Origin: Nyssa sinensis
Lineage: Eukaryota > Streptophyta > Magnoliopsida > Cornales > Nyssaceae
Direction: 5' to 3'
Assembly: GCA_008638375.1 (NCBI GenBank)
Contig: CM018036.1
Location: 17,963,832-18,027,831 of the forward strand
DNA: 64,000 nt
How positions within the stretch are numbered: position 1 is the first letter of the stretch; every line of letters begins with the position of its first letter. The translations under genes and the position numbers were made by a program. The notes beneath the pieces are model-generated. The model did not search any database. It saw nothing but the letters and a program-made list of their open reading frames with translations, and was not told where the DNA came from. Positions 35,136 to 46,160 of the stretch are shown one piece after another.

Positions 35136-38100
35136 TTATTGATAATGCTTTCGTAGGTGTTCTACATTCCACGACCTAGGTATAGGTTTCCCAAACATGT
35201 CTTCCAACCAGTATGTGCTTGGTTTGACAATTTTTGTTACTCGGTAGGAGCCTTCCCAGTTGGGTGATAGCTTCCCCATGGTAGTATCCTTGGTGTTTGG
35301 AAACACTCTTCTTAGAACGAGGTCTCCAACCTGAAAGTTGAAGGGCTTTAACCCTCGTTTAGAATTGTTGGCCATCCTGTGCTGGTATGCCTCGGTTCTA
35401 ATTCTGGCCTAGTCATGATTTTCTTCAAGAAGGTCCAAGTTCTCTGCTAGCTGCAAATCATTGGTTTCCGGATTAAATTTTTGTGTCCTCAGCGTAGGCA
35501 TACCGATCTCAACAAGGATTATTGCCTCCGAACCATAGGCAAGTGAGAATGGAGTTTCAAAAGTCGGTGTTCTCCTTGTGATCCTGTAGGCCTAGAGTAC
35601 ACTAGGTAATTCTTCAACCCATTTTCCTTGGCATCCTCCAACCTTTTCTTTAGAGCATTAAGGATTGTTCAGTTGGTGACTTCTGCTTAACCGTTGGCTT
35701 GTAGGTGTCCTAGGGAAGCGAAATGATAACTTATGTGCAGATCTTGACAGAACTTCTTGAAAACTTTTCCTGCAAACTGTGTACCATTTTCTGTAATGAT
35801 GACACGTAGTATGCCGAACCTATAGACAATGTTATTCCAGGTGAAGCTTTTTACTTTTGCCTCCGTGATATGTGTTAGGGGCACAGCCTCTGCCCACTTG
35901 GAGAAATAGTTAATGGCAACCAAGAGATATCTCCTGTTCGGGGTGGCCTTTGGAAGTGGCCCCATAATTTCCATACCCCACTGAGCAAAGGGCCATGGGT
36001 TGGCTATAGGGATAAGCTCATGGTAGGGCTGGTGCTAATACAGAGCAAACCGTTGGCACTTGTCACACTTCCGAACATATTCCTTGGCATGTTTTAACAT
36101 GCTAGGCCAATAGTAGCCTTGTGTGAGAGCATGATGGGCTAAGGTTCTACCACCATTATGGTTACCATAAATCCCTTTATGTATTTCGGCCAGAACATAT
36201 TGTGAATCCTTTAGAGCCAGGCATCACAGCAAGGGCTGGGAGTAAGATCTACGATAGAGCTTTCCGTTTGTAACCAGATACTGAGCTACCTTGATCCGGA
36301 TCCTTCTGGCCTTATTCTTGTCTTTTTGAAGGAGCCCTCTTTCAATGTATTAGAGGATTGGGGTCATCCAATTTTGGGCCTGTTCAGTAATCTGGGGCAA
36401 CCTGAGCCTTTTCTATGCTTGGCCTTGGTTGGTGGGAGATCTTCACGATGGAATCCCCTTCTGTCCTGAAATGAGAAGCCATGTTTGCTAGAGCATCGGC
36501 CCTTGTGTTCTACCCCCTTTCGACTTTTTGTATAGTGAATTCATAAAAGGAGTGCTTCAATGAATTAACCAGCTCTGATTATCGAAGCATTCTGTCGTCT
36601 TTAAAGGAAAATTTTCCCAGAACTTGGCTTACTACTAGGTGGGAGTTAGAGAAGACTTTGAGGTTTTAAGCCTCACATTCCAGGGCCAACTTCATTCCAA
36701 GAATCAGGGCTTCGTACTCGGCTTCATTGTTGGAGGCTCTGAATCCCAAACTTACTGCTTTTTCTAATATCAATCCGTCGGAGGATCTTAACACCAAACC
36801 GACACTAGATCCTCGATTTGTGGATGATCCGTCAGTGTAAAGTTGCCATGTAGCCGAGCTTTTACAGTTTTGTGCCTTGTCGTGCAGTGTTGGGGTGAAC
36901 TCAGCAACAAAATCTGGCAAGGCCTGCCCTTTAATAGAGGTCCGTGGAACATAAGATATGTCAAATTCCCCTAATTCCACGGACCATTTGACTAGTCGCC
37001 TCAAAACTTCAGGCTTCCTCAGGACTGACTTTAATGGATATGCTGTTGGAATTTCTATGGGATGTGCTTGGAAGTAGGGTCGGAGCTTCCGCACAGAAAT
37101 TACTAGGGCGAAAGGCAACTTTTCAATCTCAGGGTATCTTTTTTCTGCATCTACCAGTACTTTGCTTATGTAGAATATGGGTTTCTGGACGCCCTTGTCC
37201 TGTCTAATAAGAGCAGAGCTGACTACATTTTTTGATACTGCGAGATAGAGGAGCAGTTTATCTCTTTTAATCGGTTTGGATAGGAGCTCAAGGGAAGCTA
37301 AGTATTCCTTCAGCTCTTGAAAGGCCTGTTCACATTCTTCAGACCATTGTAAGGCTCTATTACCCTTCAGGGCTTTGAAGAACGGTAGGCACGATCTGTA
37401 GATTTGGAGACGAATCTGCTCAAAGCCGCAACTCTCCCATTCAGAGCCTGAATGTCCTTCTTGGTCTTTGGTGATTCCAGCTCAATCAAGGCTTTTATTT
37501 GAGTAGGATCTGCTTCAATACCTCTCTGAGAGATAATGTACCCTAAGAACTTTCCCTCGGTCACCCCAAAGGTGCACTTCAAGGGATTCAGCTTCATCTT
37601 GTGTTGCTTCAAGATGTCAAATGTCTGACCTAACTGCTAGAGGTGGTTGCACTTCTGCAGGCTTTTGACCAGCATGTCATCTATATAAACCTTCATTGTA
37701 CTGCCGATCAAAGGACTGAACATTTTGTTAACCAGACGCTGATATGTTGCCCTAGTCCAAACGGCATCACTCTATAGCAATAGAGCCCTCATTCGATAAT
37801 GAATGCTGTCTTTTTCTAGCCTAGTGGGTACATCTGGATCTGATTGTATCCAGAGTAGGCATCCATGAAGCTCATGAGTTCATGCCCTACTATTGCATCG
37901 ACTAGCTGGTCAATCCTTGGGAGAGGAAAGCTATCTTTGGGACAGGCTTTGTTGAGGTCTGTATAATCAACACAGACTCTCCACTTGCCATTTTTCTTTT
38001 TGACCAGAACTATATTGGCAAACCACTTCGGATAAAATACCTTTCATATCATCTTGGCCTCGAGTAACCTCCAAACTTCCTCATTGATGATGTGATGACA

Positions 38101-38215
38101 CTCTGGGGCGAGCGTCCTCCTCTTCTGTCTGACAAGAGGATGGTCAGGATCCGTCATCAATTTATGAGTGATGAGGTCCAGATCTATTCCTTTTATCTGA
38201 CTGGAGGGTGGTCAG
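35136..38215 (-). pseudogene. Tat-type pol: reverse transcriptase, RNase H and integrase, decayed
   Basis: Read right to left. RT begins near 38,170 (DPDHPLVRQKRRTLAPECHH) and continues with WRVCVDYTDLNKACPKD, FMDAYSGYNQI and the YIDD box (YIDDMLVKS, about 37,670), then LNPLKCTFGVTEGKFLGY. RNase H follows (36,666-37,118) with WQLYTDGSS and NNEAEYEALILGM. The integrase zinc-binding part lies near 36,075-36,170 (H..H..C..C in HKGIYGNHNGG...KCD). The integrase core is at 35,687-35,974 and the C-terminal part runs to 35,136. Stops and frameshifts lie near 35,700, 36,660, 37,360 and 37,615. In the core, the places usually held by the first two catalytic Asp read Glu (GMEIMGPLP and ITENGTQF). No protease was found. 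Confidence 0.85.
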
Positions 38216-38224
38216 GTTTTCGTC

Positions 38225-39601
38225 TCCCAAACATTCAAGGGAGTAAAAGTTACAAACCCTTAGGGACCAGTATTGCTTGGAGCTTTGGGTGCCGTTCTTT
38301 TATCAGGGCTCCTCACCCTCTTCTTGGTAACACTAGAGTCTTTATTCTGCTCATCCTTCTAGGCCTGCTTCTTAATCTTCTAGGAGGTATTTTTTGCTTC
38401 CTCTAGATTTATATATTTCCTAGCACATTCCATGAGAGCTGCCATGTCAGTCGGAGGGCTCTTGGTTAAGGAATCTCAGAAGCCTCCCTGAGCAAAACTA
38501 GAGGTCATAGCGGCAACCGAGAAGCTTGGACTGCAATTTGTGATCTCAGTGAGCTCGGCGTTGAAACGCACGATGTTTTCCCTGAGAGACTCCCCTTTGG
38601 TTTTCTTTATGTTTAGCAAGAATTCTGGGCCCTTTCTTAGCCTTCTGCTTATCATGAACCGGTCAAGGAATCATTTGTCGAGCTCGTAAAACCCGGTGAC
38701 TGAGCTCGGGGGCAGGTGGTGGAACCACTTTAGAGTTGTCCCTTTAAGGCTGGTGACAAATGTTCGGCACATGAAGGCATCAGTGGCCCCATGTAATGCC
38801 ATGGTGTGTTGATAATGAGAGATGTGGTCTCTTGGGTTGCCAATTCCATCATAAAGAGTGAACTTAGGGACAACAAATTTCTTTGGTCGCTCCTCAGCCA
38901 TGATAGCGGGGCTGAATGGTGTGGAAAGCCTTCCGAGCAACCTGGCTAGCTCGTCCTGCTCGGGATGGATACGAGCTCCTCTCCCAGCAACAGTGTGGTC
39001 CATAGAGTCTGCGACCTCTTCAGCCCTCCATGGGTCCCTAGGAGGTAGTGGTTGCTGCGGATCCTGTCTTACGGCTTTGGTGCCCGTGTGGATGGGACGG
39101 CCCCGGTCCATGGATGGAAGATGACTTCGGTCCTCTTGAGTTGGAAGAACTAGAGCCGCTTGAGGTTGAAACTCTTGCAGCACTAGATTTGCCACTGAAG
39201 CCACTGGCATCGGGACTCTTATGGTGCTTCGGTAGTGGACATCTGGAATAAAGGCTGGTATCCCCCTGCCTGCAGCTGCCGATGGTTGGGGGTCTCCGTT
39301 AGTGTGGGTGGTACCTTGGGGGTACACCGGTTGATTTCCACCTGTGGTGGCAGTAGGAGGCTATGTCCTTGGGTCAGCCATATTGATCGGGTGAATTTAA
39401 AGGATGGGTTCCGTGGTTCTAGGTAAGCATCGCCAGAGTTTCGAAGATGGCGAGGAGCTGCCCTTGCATTAACTCATTCTGCCGCTTAACTTGGTCGAGC
39501 TATTGCTGCATGGGATCAGATGATTGTCCCCTTCCTCTTTCGATGAGAGGCCAGTTTGGAGGATTTTGAGCATTCTTCCTTGGACGGAGATTAGGAGCCA
39601 T
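38225..39601 (-). pseudogene. Tat-type gag, truncated and frameshifted
   Basis: The start ATG at 39,601 gives MAPNLRPRKNAQNPPNWPLI and soon a stop. The central frame (38,671-39,327) has the retrotransposon gag core FTLYDGIGNPRDHISHYQ, then GTTLKWFHHLPP. It continues in other frames with MISRRLRKGPEFLLNIKK and LREYIVRFNAELTEI to about 38,420. Gag would form the particle around the element's RNA. The C-terminal part breaks off near 38,220-38,250 and RT text begins at once, so any zinc knuckle, the protease and the start of pol are missing. Confidence 0.8.
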
Positions 39602-39670
39602 GGTCCTCTGGTAAGAAGGACTATGAGTTCACTTGTAAGGAAAGGAACTCTTGATGAGAAACGACTGTTG

Positions 39671-39691
39671 TTCCCACAGACGACGCCAAAC
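39671..39691 (-). other. Primer-binding site of the Tat element
   Basis: Directly inside the 5' LTR the minus strand reads TTTGGCGTCGTCTGTGGGAA. The position, and likeness to the TGGCGCCGT-type primer sites of plant Ty3 elements, support a PBS. I did not assign the tRNA. Confidence 0.7.
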
Positions 39692-40219
39692 CGATGCTGC
39701 ACTTTTTCAATCAGTGGGCCCTAATCTCCTATGCCTGTCGAACACTCAAAGAGAAAGATCAGAGGGCCACTGGGTTGGCTCCGTTGGTAGCCGCTCTGAT
39801 GATTAAGTCAATAAACTGTATTGAAAGACTTTAATTGATTGAAAAGAATCAGCATGAATGTAACGACGTACCTTAAGATTTTATTTATAGGCTGTGGGTC
39901 TCATAAGTTGATTAGGATTTGGAGCCATGAATATAGGGATTTGATCATCGAAGAATGGCAGTTTCCATGTTGGATACTGTGCTTGAGAGATATCCATGGG
40001 TGGCAGTTTCCTTGTTGAAAACTGTTTCCTTATCCTTAGCTCGGCAGGGTGCTCAAGGCGGCGACGAGCTCTTAATCCCCTTGTGTGGAACTTCTGAGCT
40101 GAAGGCGAGACTGAGGGTCGCGCAAGCTACCGATCTGAGAGCTCTGGATGGCTAAGCTTTAACAGCTTTGTAGTTACACATGTCATATGGTGGCTGGTCT
40201 GTCGTTTTATCGTATATCA
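39692..40219 (-). repeat. 5' LTR of the Tat element
   Basis: 528 bp, TGATATACG... to ...GCAGCATCG on the minus strand; the terminal CA is changed to CG. It is homologous along its length to 20,707-21,234 and, in its 3' half, to the plus-strand solo LTR at 54,224-54,897. The outer flank is CAACC. Confidence 0.88.
39881..39890 (-). promoter_or_regulatory. LTR TATA box
   Basis: CTATAAATAA on the minus strand in the 5' LTR, about 190 bp before the LTR end. It is the likely promoter of the Tat element and is conserved in the 3' LTR. Confidence 0.6.
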
Positions 40220-40439
40220 CAACCTATTAGTCTAGTACTTAGCCTAGCATTAGACTAGCCTAGTCTAGCCTAGCGTAGCATAGCTTAAGAGTATACATAG
40301 CCATAGTTTCCTCTACACTTCTTCCATTCTCTATAGTTACCACCAACATACTACCAACTAGTAGTTACAATCTTTTGTAATTATATCCATAGTTGTACCC
40401 AAAAAAAAAAAAAAACCACTTGTTTAATATAAGGTAATA

Positions 40440-40830
40440 TATTTCATTGTACTTCATTGCTTATTTTGTTCATCTTGGTCACCCTATGCTAAAGTTGTCG
40501 TTGTAGTGGCAACAAAACTTGAAGGGAAGGGTGATTCCCTTCTTCTCAACATCGCCTGATCCAATGCATTCACATACATTTTAGGGATCAAAAGTTTGAC
40601 AGCTTGCATTAGCTCTAGAATGCCCGTAATCTTGATCGTTGATATTTTTACGCCAAACATATCTTGATTTTTCACATGCACTATACAAAATTAATAATCA
40701 TAGGAGATACAAAAATTATTAATTAAATGATTATTAATTAATAAGAACTAAGTATTAATTTACCATTACTTTTATAGAATACTAACTTCACACACACCTA
40801 TACCACTTTCTATATAGAAAAAACACCACC
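40440..40830. repeat. Dispersed duplicate, copy 1
   Basis: It matches 43,215-43,610 in direct orientation: both begin ATTGTACTTCATTGCTTA, then CACCCTATGCTAAA/CACGCTATGCTAAA, AACTTGAAGGGAAGGG and end near CACACA...TTTCTA. Neither copy has an intact reading frame that I recognise. Confidence 0.75.
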
Positions 40831-41052
40831 TCACCATCGCTAAAACCATTACTGCCATGATGAATGTGCGAGAATCCAATTTTTGCTACCATTATTTGCA
40901 ACACACACCTATTCATCGCCAATAGACAATTATTAGCGATGTCCTTCTTAAAGCGTAACAAATAAGTTATTTTTAACAACGTTATTCTACTTAAAGCGTC
41001 GCAAATAATCTTTAATAAGTGCATCGCTAAAAAGCTATTTTTTTTTGTAGTG
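40800..41052. mobile_element. Short CACTA derivative or CACTA end fragment
   Basis: The right end, inverted, reads CACTACAAAAAAAAATAGC, close to the TIR at 22,433. The interior has TAGCGATG, AAGCGTCGC and GCATCGCTAA motifs like the subterminal repeats of the large element. The left end near 40,802 (CACTTTCTATATAGAAAAAA) is only a weak TIR. It is probably a non-autonomous relative of the large CACTA element. Confidence 0.5.
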
Positions 41053-42530
41053 ATAAAAGGTAATAAATTTAAGAGAGATTCAATAATAGGTATCTCATAA
41101 AGTGCATAATTAGCACATGGTACAACCCAAAAATTGTTGACCCAAAGAGTCCCACAATGTTTTTGTTGACAAAAATACCCCTCCAGTGTAAAAAAAAAAA
41201 AAATGGAACCCCAACCGTAACAATGCCCCTGACGCTCCGTGTGCCACATCATCACCTTTTTTTCTAATAATTTCAAAACTAAATAAATTTCAATATTTAA
41301 ATCTATTTTTAATAAAAATTATATATTTGGACTCTAAAAATTGAGATTTATCAAATAAGATCCATATTATATAGAAAATTCGGTAAAAAATAATCTTTTT
41401 TCAATAGAGAATTTTTGTCAAAAATTTTCTATCCGTTAAACATGGACATAGAAATGTCTCTGTCTTGAGACAATGAAATTTGAGAAATTCCTTCAAAAAC
41501 AAATATTAAACATATTTTTAACAAAGCATCAAACAATTTTTATTCTTTAGGAAAGTAGTAATACTCTAAAATTGATAAAGACAAAAAAATTAAATTAAAA
41601 ATTTTGTCAAAAACTCGTATTTTTTCTTTGTCAAAAATTTTGTCGAAAATTCTCTGTTTTTGGATAGAGAAAATGCTTCAATTTCTACTCTCAGTGGAAC
41701 AATTTCCAATAGTGCCGAGCTGATAAATGTTATTACATCACAGGACCATAACAAATGTTCAATTTTGAGTACAGTTAAACAACATTGAAAGAAGCAATAC
41801 TCCCTAAATGGGTTCTCCAAATCTGTATTGTTTTAGTAATTCTTTAAACACAAAATCAGTTTCAAAATAATTTAATTAATTAATTCTAGTTTTTATTTTC
41901 TCCTCCATTCTATAGTGGTCCATATATATATAAAAAATAAATGTGAATAGATTGTAAAAGAAAAAAGGATAAAACAATTTTAATTTAAAAAGAAATATAA
42001 AAAAACAGTAGTTAAATGAAAAAAAAAAAAAGAGAAAGAAGAGCAGTTACGCCGATGGTTTTCGTGAACGAGTAGGATCTTTCCCAATCGAGTTAGTTCT
42101 CTTTGCTCAGTTTTCAGAATATCGACATTGATGAAAAAACTCAAGCCTTAAACTTAAAATAATTAATCAAGTCTCAGAGTGAGACAGAGTAAAAAGGATG
42201 ATGGTCACTATCATCGTCATGACATCATCATCTGGAGATGATAAACAAGAAGACAAAGAATAAAAACAATGATAATATGTAGGATCCAAAAAATTGTTCT
42301 GCTAACAAATGTTAAATTTAAAAAGACATAATAAATAAGATAAAAATTTATTAGAAAGAAATTCTAATACAAGAAGGACGAAGTCACGTATGGGCCGAAG
42401 AAGCAACACAAACCAAGCTTATTGATTTAGCAACAATCAACCCTACTATTTTTAAACTCAATATCAAATAACAAAGGGTCACTCACGGCCGAACCAATTT
42501 CTTTGGCCACACACACATTCACGCGAATCT
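41053..42530. other. AT-rich intergenic DNA
   Basis: No genes or repeats that I can support here. Short open frames in the stretch show no known motif. Confidence 0.5.
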
Positions 42531-42699
42531 CTTTGACCAATCATGGTTATAATATTTTTAAGACCATCACTCTATTATTTTTGTGACTCACAACTCAATG
42601 TGAGTCACAAAAATAATAGACCATCACTTTGACCAATCATGGTTATAATATTTTTAAGACCATCACTCTATTATTTTTGTGACTCACAACTCAATGTGA
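42531..42699. repeat. Perfect 73-bp direct repeat joined by a hairpin
   Basis: 42,531-42,603 and 42,627-42,699 are identical over 73 bp. Between and overlapping them lies a perfect inverted repeat with a 20-bp stem (42,573-42,592 and 42,599-42,618) and a 6-nt loop, ACTCAA. The arm reads TATTATTTTTGTGACTCACA. Confidence 0.95.
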
Positions 42700-43214
42700 C
42701 AAAGAACCACATATATATAACATTGATTCTAAGTCTTATATTGATTAGGACATCTAATTTTATACAAACTAATATATCTTATTTAACTATAATCAAAAAA
42801 ATAATTCTCATTAGACTATTAGTCCAACTACAATTATGACTACCCAAAAAAACTCCAAATATTATTAAGACTCAATAAGCCAAATTAAAAAACTTTCTAA
42901 AATTTATGGGCTTGATTTAATTGGCCAACATGCTAACCATCATCATCTAGATAATTAAGAATGTGGCAGTGATCAAATTGATCGAGTTTGGTTCCAGTTC
43001 TTCTGAGAGTGAGAAAAAAAGTGTGCGTGACTCTTGATAGGGTTAGTGGGAGTAATTTTGTCATTAAAAATAAAATGATGGTATCACCTCATTATTATTG
43101 GACTTGGGATCATATAATTTAAAAACTCAAGTACTTTTGAGGTTAAATTATTTTTCCTTAAACCTTAGTCTAAAAACACTTATTTGAAAGACATTCCACT
43201 AATTAATCCTAAAT
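42700..43214. other. AT-rich intergenic DNA
   Basis: I see no gene or element in this stretch. Confidence 0.5.
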
Positions 43215-43610
43215 TTTATTGTACTTCATTGCTTACTTCGTTCATCTTGTTGGTCACGCTATGCTAAAATCGTCATTGCAAAGGTAACATAACTTGAAGG
43301 GAAGGGAGATTTCCCACTTCTTAACATCGCCGAATCCCAGCATTCACAAACATTTCAGGGATCAAAAGTTTGGCATGTGAGCTCATCTAGTTCTAACACA
43401 CCCGCAATGAAGATCATTGGAAATTTTGAGCCAAACATACTTTTATTAATTTTTTGATTTTGCACATGCATTATGCAAAATTAATAATAATTGGAGATAT
43501 GAAAATTATTAATTAATAGAACTAAGAAATAATATTTTATTATTTTTGTAAACCACTAACTTCGCACACATCCATATCAGTTTCTAGGCAGAAAGAAAAC
43601 CTTCTATATG
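43215..43610. repeat. Dispersed duplicate, copy 2
   Basis: Partner of 40,440-40,830, about 2.8 kb to the right in the same orientation, and diverged by substitutions and small indels. Confidence 0.75.
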
Positions 43611-44730
43611 TCTTTTTTACATTGAAATTTGAATTTATTAGAATTGCAAACATGATAATTTAGGGCTCATTTGATAACATTGGCGTATTCGATTTTTTAT
43701 TTTGTTTTAGTTTTTTGGAAAATGGGTAGAAAAACGTGTTTGTTTACTGGTTTTCGTTTTAATTTTTTCGTAAACATTTTAAAATTTAGGCTAAAAATGA
43801 GAAACCAAAAAAGTAATTTCTAAAATTTTTGAGAAGGAGAGAAACAAGCGGGGTTCTCAAGTTTAATGAGATCAAGACATCAACTCCTATTAGTAACAAT
43901 TTTTAACCCCCCTTGCAATCTTCCATCAAGGTCGACTCCTTCCTCCAGTTTCTCTGTAACTTTTTCCTTTTCTTGAGATAATTTTCTCTTTTTCATTGTT
44001 GTATCACAAATAAATGATTCTAGTCCACTGTATTTTGTTTGTTCGAAGATAAAGGAAGACGGAACCTGTTTTCACCTTTGGTTCAGTAATATAAACTCTA
44101 AAGAGAGAATGTATTCACAGAATACAATACAGACAAATTAGTCCAGTAAACATACATTTTTGTAATGGATTGGTTACGGTTCTATCATCAATCTATTTGT
44201 TTATGTATACATTTTTAGGAGGTGGGATGGATTGGTGAATTTTTAAGTATTGGTTGTCTGACCTCTATTGGTTGATATACTGAATCTTTTAGAATATTTT
44301 TATAATGGTATAATAAGCATGTGTTCTGTAGATTATGATTTGTATGAAGAAGTTTACATCATACATCACGCATCATCATCTCAAAACACCAAGGAAAAGC
44401 TTAGATAAGGATACAATAATCCTTTTTTTTTTTTATAGTAGTAGTCAATTCCACCCATTAATAATAAAAAATTGCCACCTTTTTTGATAGGCAATTGAGG
44501 CTGTTAGGTTGGTATCTTGTCATCCTCTCAGTTTGGTGTTTTAAGTGTTGGTCGTGGTGTTGAAACTTTTTGGTAACTTGTGGGTTAGTGATGGTACGTG
44601 ATTGGTTGATGATTTGGTGTTCAATAAAAATGATATCCTCTGCACTTTCCCTTCCATGTTTATTGATGTAACTTTTGTTGTGATTTTTTCATAAGTTCAT
44701 CAATAAAGTCTATATTTTTTGCTGATAAAA
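43611..44730. other. Intergenic DNA ending in a LINE-like 3' tail
   Basis: I recognise no gene. The end (about 44,590-44,725) has a LINE-type 3' UTR pattern: TTGGTGTTCAATAAAAATG, CTCTGCACTTTCCC, TTTATTGATGTAAC and ATCAATAAAGTC, as in the LINE tails at 7,020-7,150 and 8,800-8,935. Confidence 0.45.
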
Positions 44731-44765
44731 AAAGAAAATTCTCTTACATCAGTTTTTTCTACTTG

Positions 44766-45030
44766 AAAAAAATTTGTCATCAAGTTAATTGGATGTAGGG
44801 ATCTCGAACTAGTTCATAACCTTATTGAATCTTTTCAAGAACAAGTGAAAAAAATTTGTCATCAAGTTAATTGGATGTAGGGATCTCGAACTCGTTCATA
44901 ACTTTATTGAATCTTTTCAAAAACAAGTAAAGACTAAAAATTTTCTTCTACTACATGCTCTATGAAGTATTGAATCTTTTCAAGAACAAGTGAAGACTAA
45001 AAATTTTCTTCTACTATATGTTCTATGAAG
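44766..45030 (-). repeat. Two nested tandem duplications in the retroelement remnant
   Basis: A unit of about 82 bp containing TTGTCATCAAGTTAATTGGA occurs twice (about 44,770-44,850 and 44,852-44,932). A unit containing ATTGAATCTTTTCAAGAACA and GACTAAAAATTTTCTTCTAC occurs twice overlapping it (to about 45,030). Confidence 0.8.
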
Positions 45031-45884
45031 TCTGTAACTTTAGGCCATTTTCTGATGATAATAATGCTCCTGTAATAAACAAAAATTATCTTCTTGACCC
45101 ACCATAATTTCAATGTTACCATAAGCATTAGAATTACTCTTGGTAAATTTAGGTTAAGTTTCAATGGAATTTTTTTGCTTCTTTGTAACAACTTCTTCTT
45201 TCTATACATTAAGACTTCCGTTCAATTCTTTTTCTTTATCATCATCAAAGGATGAAATAACTTGACTTGTATTTTCAATGACAAGAGAGTCTTCTACAAG
45301 GATTTGAATTTCTTTTAACAGTTCAATTTTTGCAACCTTATAATTAGTTGAAGTTGCCTTAATAATTTCATATTTTTCTTGTGCTTTTTTATTGGTGCTT
45401 TTCCATGTTAACCTATATTTATCTTTTAAAATTTGTAAATAATTTTTTGATAAAAATCCCTCCATCAACAAGTTCATCATTTTTGGCCAAGAACGAATGC
45501 ACTTTTTACGTTATAGTTATTTGTGCCGCTGTAAACCAAACTACCATCTTTTTGCCAATCCAATGAATTTATCTTCTGTCCAAAAATATTTTTCTTCTTT
45601 TGAAAGTCTCATATCATAAAGACAATCATCCAAATCATATACCCAATTATGAAAGTCTTAAAAAATCACCATAGTCAAGAAGTCTTTCGTAATTACGAAT
45701 AGCTCTGTCTTTAGACTAGCCATGGACAAATCCTTCAACGTAATTCATGTTGACTAGAAGGTCTCTAGGATATTAGGATTGAGTCGCATAAGCGTCTCTT
45801 GTAGCACACCAAATCAATTGTTAATCTGTGTGAATTGTTACCTATGTTCGTCAATTGTCGTCCATAGAGCCCCGTCCCACGTCA

Positions 45885-46160
45885 AATGATCAATGGGATT
45901 TAGGTTCTCAAATGCGTCATTTGCCATTGAGTCAGATAAATTTTTGCTCTGATACCAACTAACACATCACGAAAATGTGAAAGAGAACTGAACACGTCGA
46001 ATTCCTTAGAAATCATCCATCTCTTGACGAACAATCAATAGAATTTGAGTTTTCAACTCCGTCCTTTGCCATTGAGTTAGGCAAATCATAGTTCTGATAC
46101 CAACTAACACAGCACGAAAACGTGAAGGAGAATCGAAAATGTCGAATTCCTTAAAAATCA
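45885..46160 (-). repeat. ~136-bp tandem duplication spanning the primer site
   Basis: Two copies, each with CCATTGAGT..., a primer-site version (GCTCTGATACCAACTAACAC and TTCTGATACCAACTAACAC on the plus strand), CACGAAAA and GTCGAATTCCTTA. The right copy has TGGTATCAGAAC instead of TGGTATCAGAGC on the minus strand. Confidence 0.85.

Larger units (their letters stand above)
20707..40219 (-). mobile_element. Ty3/gypsy LTR retrotransposon, Tat-type, with a nested CACTA insertion
   Basis: The minus-strand order is 5' LTR (39,692-40,219), PBS, gag, RT, RNase H, integrase, a 60-bp tandem array, an antisense ORF, PPT and 3' LTR (20,707-21,234). The LTRs are both 528 bp. The flanks CAACA (20,702-20,706) and CAACC (40,220-40,224) are a 5-bp target duplication with one change. 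By eye the first ~185 LTR positions differ at about 19 sites, mostly transitions, so the insertion is old. Without the CACTA insertion (22,433-33,841) the element is about 8.1 kb. All coding parts carry stops or frameshifts, and the region between gag and RT is deleted. Extra ORFs and tandem repeats between pol and the 3' LTR are known for the Tat lineage, which supports the assignment. Confidence 0.85.

Noticed and set aside
38092..38406. Plus-strand frame in the Tat element
   Set aside because: It lies opposite the gag-RT junction, with no known motif, and is unlike the antisense ORF near the 3' LTR, which has a TATA box and an acceptor.
38858..39426. Overlapping plus-strand frames opposite gag
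   Set aside because: Complement of the Pro/Gly/Arg-rich gag frame; composition explains the lack of stops.
43650..44100. Possible MITE starting GGGCTCATTTGATAACATTG
   Set aside because: I could not find a matching inverted end or target duplication.
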